Shown here: piece by piece, positions 62,553 through 64,000 of the stretch
How positions within the stretch are numbered: position 1 is the stretch's first letter
Layout: each line of letters begins with the position of its first letter
NCBI GenBank assembly: GCA_905147135.1
Contig: LR990048.1
Location: 6,246,563-6,310,562, forward strand
From: Blastobasis lacticolella
Lineage: Eukaryota > Arthropoda > Insecta > Lepidoptera > Blastobasidae
Direction of reading: 5' to 3'
Length of the DNA stretch: 64,000 bases
Notes under the pieces: model-generated
Told to the model about the DNA's origin: nothing
The model's input: the letters and a program-made list of their open reading frames with translations, nothing else
Database searches by the model: none
Position numbers and translations under genes: made by a program

Positions 62553-64000
62553 CTATAACAGTGAATAAAAAAAAATCAATTTCATATTTAAAAAATAACA
62601 CTAATAATTCTCACAATATCAGGTACTTATGCAGAGTGATTTTTTAATCGTGAAATGGTAATTATACACATAGTTACACTACAATATGTACAATACTAAA
62701 ACTACCATTAGAAAAAAATAGGGTGAGGTGTCGAACAGTGACCCACAAAAAAGTTAAACAATCATAACTCATAAGTTTGTCAATATCATGAAATGTTTTG
62801 TGGTCTAGTCATTGCGTAATATATCTGACTCTCACTTTGTATATAAGTTAATGGAAAAAGATTTATAGAAAAAATGATAACGCAGATTTTTTGAAAGATG
62901 GGAAATGACTCATTGTGTCCACCTCGTGGCACACATTGAACCAGGGGGTTGGTCTACAGCAAATCGGGGAGTACACAGTGAGCCCGACGAATGAGATCAC
63001 TATTATTAACGTTTCCTCTTCGTAGTTATTAGCATAGTAGATAAATTAGATAATAATACATTCTTTATAGATGTGTAAACAATTAGTTTTATTTACCAAA
63101 ATAACTGTGAAGACTATAAATGAACATAAATCAATAACAACATAATTGACCCTATTTTCTAATTACAGTCATTGATGATATCTTTTAAAGTTGTATAATA
63201 ATAAATAATCAACTAGCTACACTAGAGTTCTTGAGATCAGACAGAATCGCTTATTTAAAAAAAAAATTAAAATATTTGTATGGCAACTTATGCCAAGTTT
63301 TTTATCCGTCATAGAACGTCATTCTTAAAAGTCAAAACAAACAATTTGATTTCTGGAAGTATGTTTATTTTCGTGAGTTATGAAAAATATTTTTAAATAC
63401 TGGGCAAACAATTCAAAAGGAAGTGCGGAAGATAATTTTTAGCATGATTAATAATTTAGACAAAAGTTCAAGCTAATAGTGACCAAATAACTGAATGTTT
63501 ACAAGAAGGACTGAGAAGGAGTAACAAGGACAGATTATCCCCAGATTATTGCCATATCCACACTTTATAATTTTTACTACTGTCAGTCAATACGGACTTA
63601 TCGTGGTCCTATTATATTTTAGGCGTCTACTGACAGTGGTGGTGTGGTAGGGTAGGGGTTTCCCCTAAAAAAATTATGTAGAAATAAGTAAGTGATGGAG
63701 TAGGGATTCGATCCACTGGTGGAGCCTTGCAGTGGATCTTAGTGACTCGAGTCACTAAGATCCACTGCAAGTTGAGTACGTGTAGAGTACGGTTAGGGCG
63801 CGGATAGGGGTAGGTACATGTAGAAGTGGGGTAGAGGTAGACTTCATTAAATTGAAACCATGCGAAAGAAGACGAGACGTCCAGCCAATTCATGTACCTA
63901 TTCAAGAAGACTGGCGGCAGTAGCCTACCCGCATTTTTTAAAGGAATCACTCTAAAAAAAAATAACCGGTAACTGATTTATATGAATATTAAAGGTAGAG
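62553..64000. other. SCCPDH intron or flank, unassigned
   Basis: AT-rich to about 63600 with no exon recognised. 63620-63840 is G-rich on the plus strand with gtagggtagg and ggtaggtaca words, surrounding a perfect palindrome. Confidence 0.4.
63726..63771. repeat. Perfect 46-bp palindrome centred on CTCGAG
   Basis: Both halves, 23 bp each, are exact reverse complements with no spacer; the axis is between 63748 and 63749. The left half starts cttgcagtggatcttagtga. Confidence 0.95.

Overview
The window looks like nuclear DNA of a moth or butterfly (Lepidoptera, inferred). It has AT-rich intergenic DNA, small-intron animal genes with GT-AG splice sites, and dense CR1/Jockey-group and RTE-like LINE pieces, tRNA-headed SINEs, and MITE, hAT and foldback DNA elements. 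Repeats of these kinds are typical of lepidopteran genomes. No tRNA, rRNA, CRISPR array or prokaryotic feature was found.

Host genes from left to right: a CDK2AP1 (DOC-1) homologue (141-488, +); a complete four-exon DPH7 diphthine methyl-esterase (3050-11634, +) whose introns are full of mobile DNA; a nine-exon RAI1/TCF20-like extended-PHD gene (15072-28173, -); the ciliary transition-zone gene B9D1 (29037-30258, +), head-to-head with the PHD gene; two well-spliced exons of an unrecognised gene (38219-38686, +); and the last two exons of a saccharopine-dehydrogenase-like oxidoreductase, SCCPDH (61300-62552, -), which continues off the right edge. All four named multi-exon models were spliced by hand and keep frame across every junction; the three that are complete total a whole number of codons.

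The most unusual part is 39.5-41.4 kb. A polydnavirus-type ankyrin ORF is intact. Next to it lie a broken protein tyrosine phosphatase of the bracovirus kind and a second, truncated copy of the ankyrin 3' end. I read this as an old bracovirus-derived insertion in a lepidopteran chromosome. The phosphatase is broken by a MITE beside its catalytic motif and by a retroposed repeat with a 10-bp target duplication. A diverged inverted-repeat pair (36.4 and 42.6 kb) brackets the region.

The rest is layered mobile DNA. DPH7 intron 2 holds a near-full-length LINE that contains a 1.1-kb LTR-type element without genes, whose second LTR contains a SINE. A second SINE of the same family abuts the acceptor of DPH7 exon 3. 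At 52.2-54.2 kb a hAT-like element with a perfect 8-bp target duplication splits a LINE and itself contains two nested foldback elements. A widespread repeat, called family A here, occurs about ten times, three of them with clean target duplications.
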